Part shown: piece by piece, positions 5,164-7,258 of the stretch
Numbering within the stretch: position 1 is the first letter of the stretch
Layout: each line of letters begins with the position of its first letter
DNA from: JBPOFM01 sp038259855
GTDB lineage: Bacteria > Bacteroidota > Bacteroidia > Flavobacteriales > Flavobacteriaceae
Length of the DNA stretch: 7,258 nucleotides
Reading direction: 5' to 3'
NCBI GenBank assembly: GCA_038259855.1
Contig: JBBSOJ010000171.1
Coordinates: 1 to 7,258, forward strand
Notes under the pieces: generated by a model
The model's input: the letters and a program-made list of their open reading frames with translations, nothing else
Databases searched by the model: none
Told to the model about the DNA's origin: nothing
Program-made: the position numbers and the translations under genes

Positions 5164-7258
5164 GCAAAAGAAAAAACAGGTCGACAAGGAGTTTGGCTGG
5201 TCGTCATGGGCCATCAATAACAAAACCACGATGTACGTTCTGATTGCCGTCATTTTCTATTTGGGATTGGCCGCATTCTTCAATATGCCTCGCGAGAATT
5301 TCCCTGAAGTTAACGAAACGAAAATTTACATTAGCTCCATCTTCCCTGGCAATACAGCTGAAGACATTGAAAAATTGATCACTGACCCGGTTGAGGATAA
5401 GTTAAAAACGGTTAGCAATGTGGTGGACATCACGTCAACATCTCAAGAAGACTATTCGATGGTCGTTGTTGAGTTTGATGAAGGTGTCACCGTTGAGCAA
5501 GCCAAGCAAAAGGTAAAGGACGAAATTGACAGTGAAACCGCCGGTGAAGATTGGCCAACGTTTAATGGTGCCAAAGTTGAACCAGATGTTTTTGAGTTAA
5601 GTCTGTCGGAAGAAATCCCTATTTTGAACATTAATATTTCTGGTGATTATCCGGTTGCCAAATTGAAGGAATTTGCTGAAATCCTTCAAGATGATATTGA
5701 AGATTTATCAGAAATAAAAAAGGCTGATATCCGCGGAGCGCAGGAAAAAGAAGTTGAAGTTGCTGTGGATATCTATAAAATGATGGCTTCGGAAGTCACT
5801 TTTAACGATATCATTGGAGCGATCAATAATGGAAACATGACGATGTCTGCCGGGAATTTAATTGCCAGCGGCCAACGTCGTACCATTCGAATTCTCGGAG
5901 AGATTGAAGACCCAAAAGAACTTGAAAACTTTGTTGTTAAGTCTGAAAATGGAAATGCCATTTATTTAAAAGACGTGGCGACGGTTTCTTTTAACGAGGA
6001 GGATAAAACAACCTTCGCAAGAGAATATGGCGATGCCGTGGTGATGCTCGACGTTAAAAAACGTGCCGGTAAAAACATGGTCGCCGCAGTTGAGCAAATT
6101 CGAGTGATTGTTGCAGATGCCGTTAAAAATGACTTTCCAAAAGATTTAACGGTCACTATTACCAATGACCAATCGTCTGTGACTATTGGCCAAGTAGATG
6201 ATTTGGTGAACAACATCATTTTTGGAGTTATTCTCGTCGTGACGGTTTTGATGTTCTTTTTAGGATTCAAGAATGCGATTTTCGTTGGTTTTGCCATTCC
6301 AATGTCCATGTTGATGTCATTAATGATATTGAATATGTTTGGCTACAGTCTAAATACAATGGTGCTTTTCGGTCTTATTATGGGGCTTGGAATGCTTGTA
6401 GATAATGGCATTGTGGTGGTAGAAAACGTCTACCGTCTAATGGATGAAGAAGGGATGAGTCGCTTGGAAGCTGCCAAAAAAGGGATTGGAGAGATTGCAT
6501 TTCCTATTATTATTTCCACAGCAACTACGGTTGCCGCCTTTATTCCTTTGGGCTTATGGCCCGGCATCATGGGAGAATTTATGAAAATTCTTCCGATTAC
6601 GTTGTCAATCGTTTTAGGATCTTCGTTGTTTGTTGCTATTTTCTTTAACTCTGTGTTGGTATCCCAATTTATGACAGTTGAGGATAAAGACATGCCATTA
6701 AAAAGGATTATTACTACCACGAGTATTATTGCTGGCATTGGTTTATTGGTTTTTATATTCGCGGGAGAATACAGAGCCCTAGGAACTTTAATGATCTTTA
6801 CAGCTATTATGCTATGGGCGTATCGCTTATTTTTAAGAAAATGGGCCAATAATTTCCAAACTATCACATTAGTAAATCTCGAAAATTGGTACGAACGTCA
6901 ATTGAGAAGCGCCCTATCAGGAAGAAAACCAGTATTGTTAACTATTGGTACCGTGGTATTGCTAGTTGTTGCCTTTATAGCCTTTGGAGCTTCTTTGGCG
7001 ACACAGAGAACCTCTGTGGAATTTTTCCCTGAAAACACGCCAAATCAGATTATCGTCTATATCGAATATCCCGAGGGTACAGCCATTGAGAAAACCAACG
7101 CCATCACCAAGGAAATCGAAAAAATTGTTTATAAAACGCTGGATGATTCTCAATATAAGAAAGGTGAGTATAATTTTCTAGTAGAAAGTGCAGTATCTCA
7201 AGTAGGTGCCGGTGCGGGGAATCCTCAAACAGATGCCGGATCTGCAGCCGAAATGCCA
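5153..7258 (+). CDS. RND-family efflux pump, inner-membrane permease (3' end outside window)
   Basis: The frame is open from ATG 5153 to the last base, giving 702 residues and no stop; the family is about 1,040-1,160 long, so roughly the first 60-65% is present. The pump exports substrate from periplasm or inner membrane using proton entry. Visible order: basic cytosolic start and TM1 (26-44), PRENFPEV (46-53) opening the first porter domain (to about 345; GxTAEDIE, SQEDYS and TFAREYGDAVV are typical), TM2-TM6 (about 352-503), then two further hydrophobic segments (519-538, 543-561) not found in AcrB, TM7 (593-613) and the start of the second porter domain (SVEFFPENTP). The TM4 relay reads VDNGIVVVEN with Asp417 and Asn418 where AcrB has two Asp. 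HAE-like drug efflux is favoured over heavy-metal CusA, which has VDA here. ATG overlaps the adaptor stop by 11 bp, suggesting translational coupling. Confidence 0.95.
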   Translation, partial: MTSKQKKKQVDKEFGWSSWAINNKTTMYVLIAVIFYLGLAAFFNMPRENFPEVNETKIYISSIFPGNTAEDIEKLITDPVEDKLKTVSNVVDITSTSQEDYSMVVVEFDEGVTVEQAKQKVKDEIDSETAGEDWPTFNGAKVEPDVFELSLSEEIPILNINISGDYPVAKLKEFAEILQDDIEDLSEIKKADIRGAQEKEVEVAVDIYKMMASEVTFNDIIGAINNGNMTMSAGNLIASGQRRTIRILGEIEDPKELENFVVKSENGNAIYLKDVATVSFNEEDKTTFAREYGDAVVMLDVKKRAGKNMVAAVEQIRVIVADAVKNDFPKDLTVTITNDQSSVTIGQVDDLVNNIIFGVILVVTVLMFFLGFKNAIFVGFAIPMSMLMSLMILNMFGYSLNTMVLFGLIMGLGMLVDNGIVVVENVYRLMDEEGMSRLEAAKKGIGEIAFPIIISTATTVAAFIPLGLWPGIMGEFMKILPITLSIVLGSSLFVAIFFNSVLVSQFMTVEDKDMPLKRIITTTSIIAGIGLLVFIFAGEYRALGTLMIFTAIMLWAYRLFLRKWANNFQTITLVNLENWYERQLRSALSGRKPVLLTIGTVVLLVVAFIAFGASLATQRTSVEFFPENTPNQIIVYIEYPEGTAIEKTNAITKEIEKIVYKTLDDSQYKKGEYNFLVESAVSQVGAGAGNPQTDAGSAAEMP

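Noticed and set aside
5962..6867. Long minus-strand open frames opposite the RND pump gene
   Set aside because: They mirror the codon pattern of the clearly real pump frame on the plus strand and encode nothing recognisable.

Overview
The window looks like a chromosomal piece of a marine or environmental Bacteroidota, most likely a member of the Flavobacteriaceae. The evidence is AT-rich DNA, no Shine-Dalgarno sequences before any start, two good matches to the Bacteroidota sigma-ABfr-type promoter (TTTG or TTG, about 17-21 bp, then TAnnTTTG), and proteins with a flavobacterial flavour (GFSQ signal peptide end, adaptor lipoprotein starting CGGGDK, small beta-barrel ending in FVRVFF).

Layout: 1-405 (+) is the 3' end of a small outer-membrane beta-barrel gene. 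It converges on a minus-strand pair: a 117-residue conserved-looking protein of unknown function (435-788) downstream of a trans-polyprenyl diphosphate synthase (845-1819). A 179-bp divergent intergenic region (1820-1998) follows, holding one promoter for each direction and a candidate operator. From 1999 to the window end (+) lies a tightly packed efflux operon: TetR-family regulator (1999-2601), TolC-family outer-membrane factor (2605-3951), lipoprotein membrane-fusion protein (3961-5163) and RND inner-membrane pump (5153-7258, cut off by the window end, so it has no stop codon here). Gaps are 3, 9 and -11 bp, so co-transcription is very likely.

The three transport genes encode a complete tripartite drug/metabolite exporter: proton-driven RND pump, lipid-anchored periplasmic adaptor, and TolC-like outer-membrane duct. 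The TetR protein is the first gene of its own operon and probably represses it; a 7-bp inverted repeat straddling the -33 element is the natural operator candidate. The polyprenyl synthase makes isoprenoid diphosphates; its active-site residues point to a short (about C15-C20) product.

I see no wholly new system. Most worth a second look are the near-leaderless divergent promoters, the candidate TetR operator, the pump's apparent extra transmembrane hairpin and VDN (not VDD) proton-relay motif, and the N-terminal coiled coil of the adaptor. No tRNA, rRNA, CRISPR array, insertion sequence or long repeat was found.
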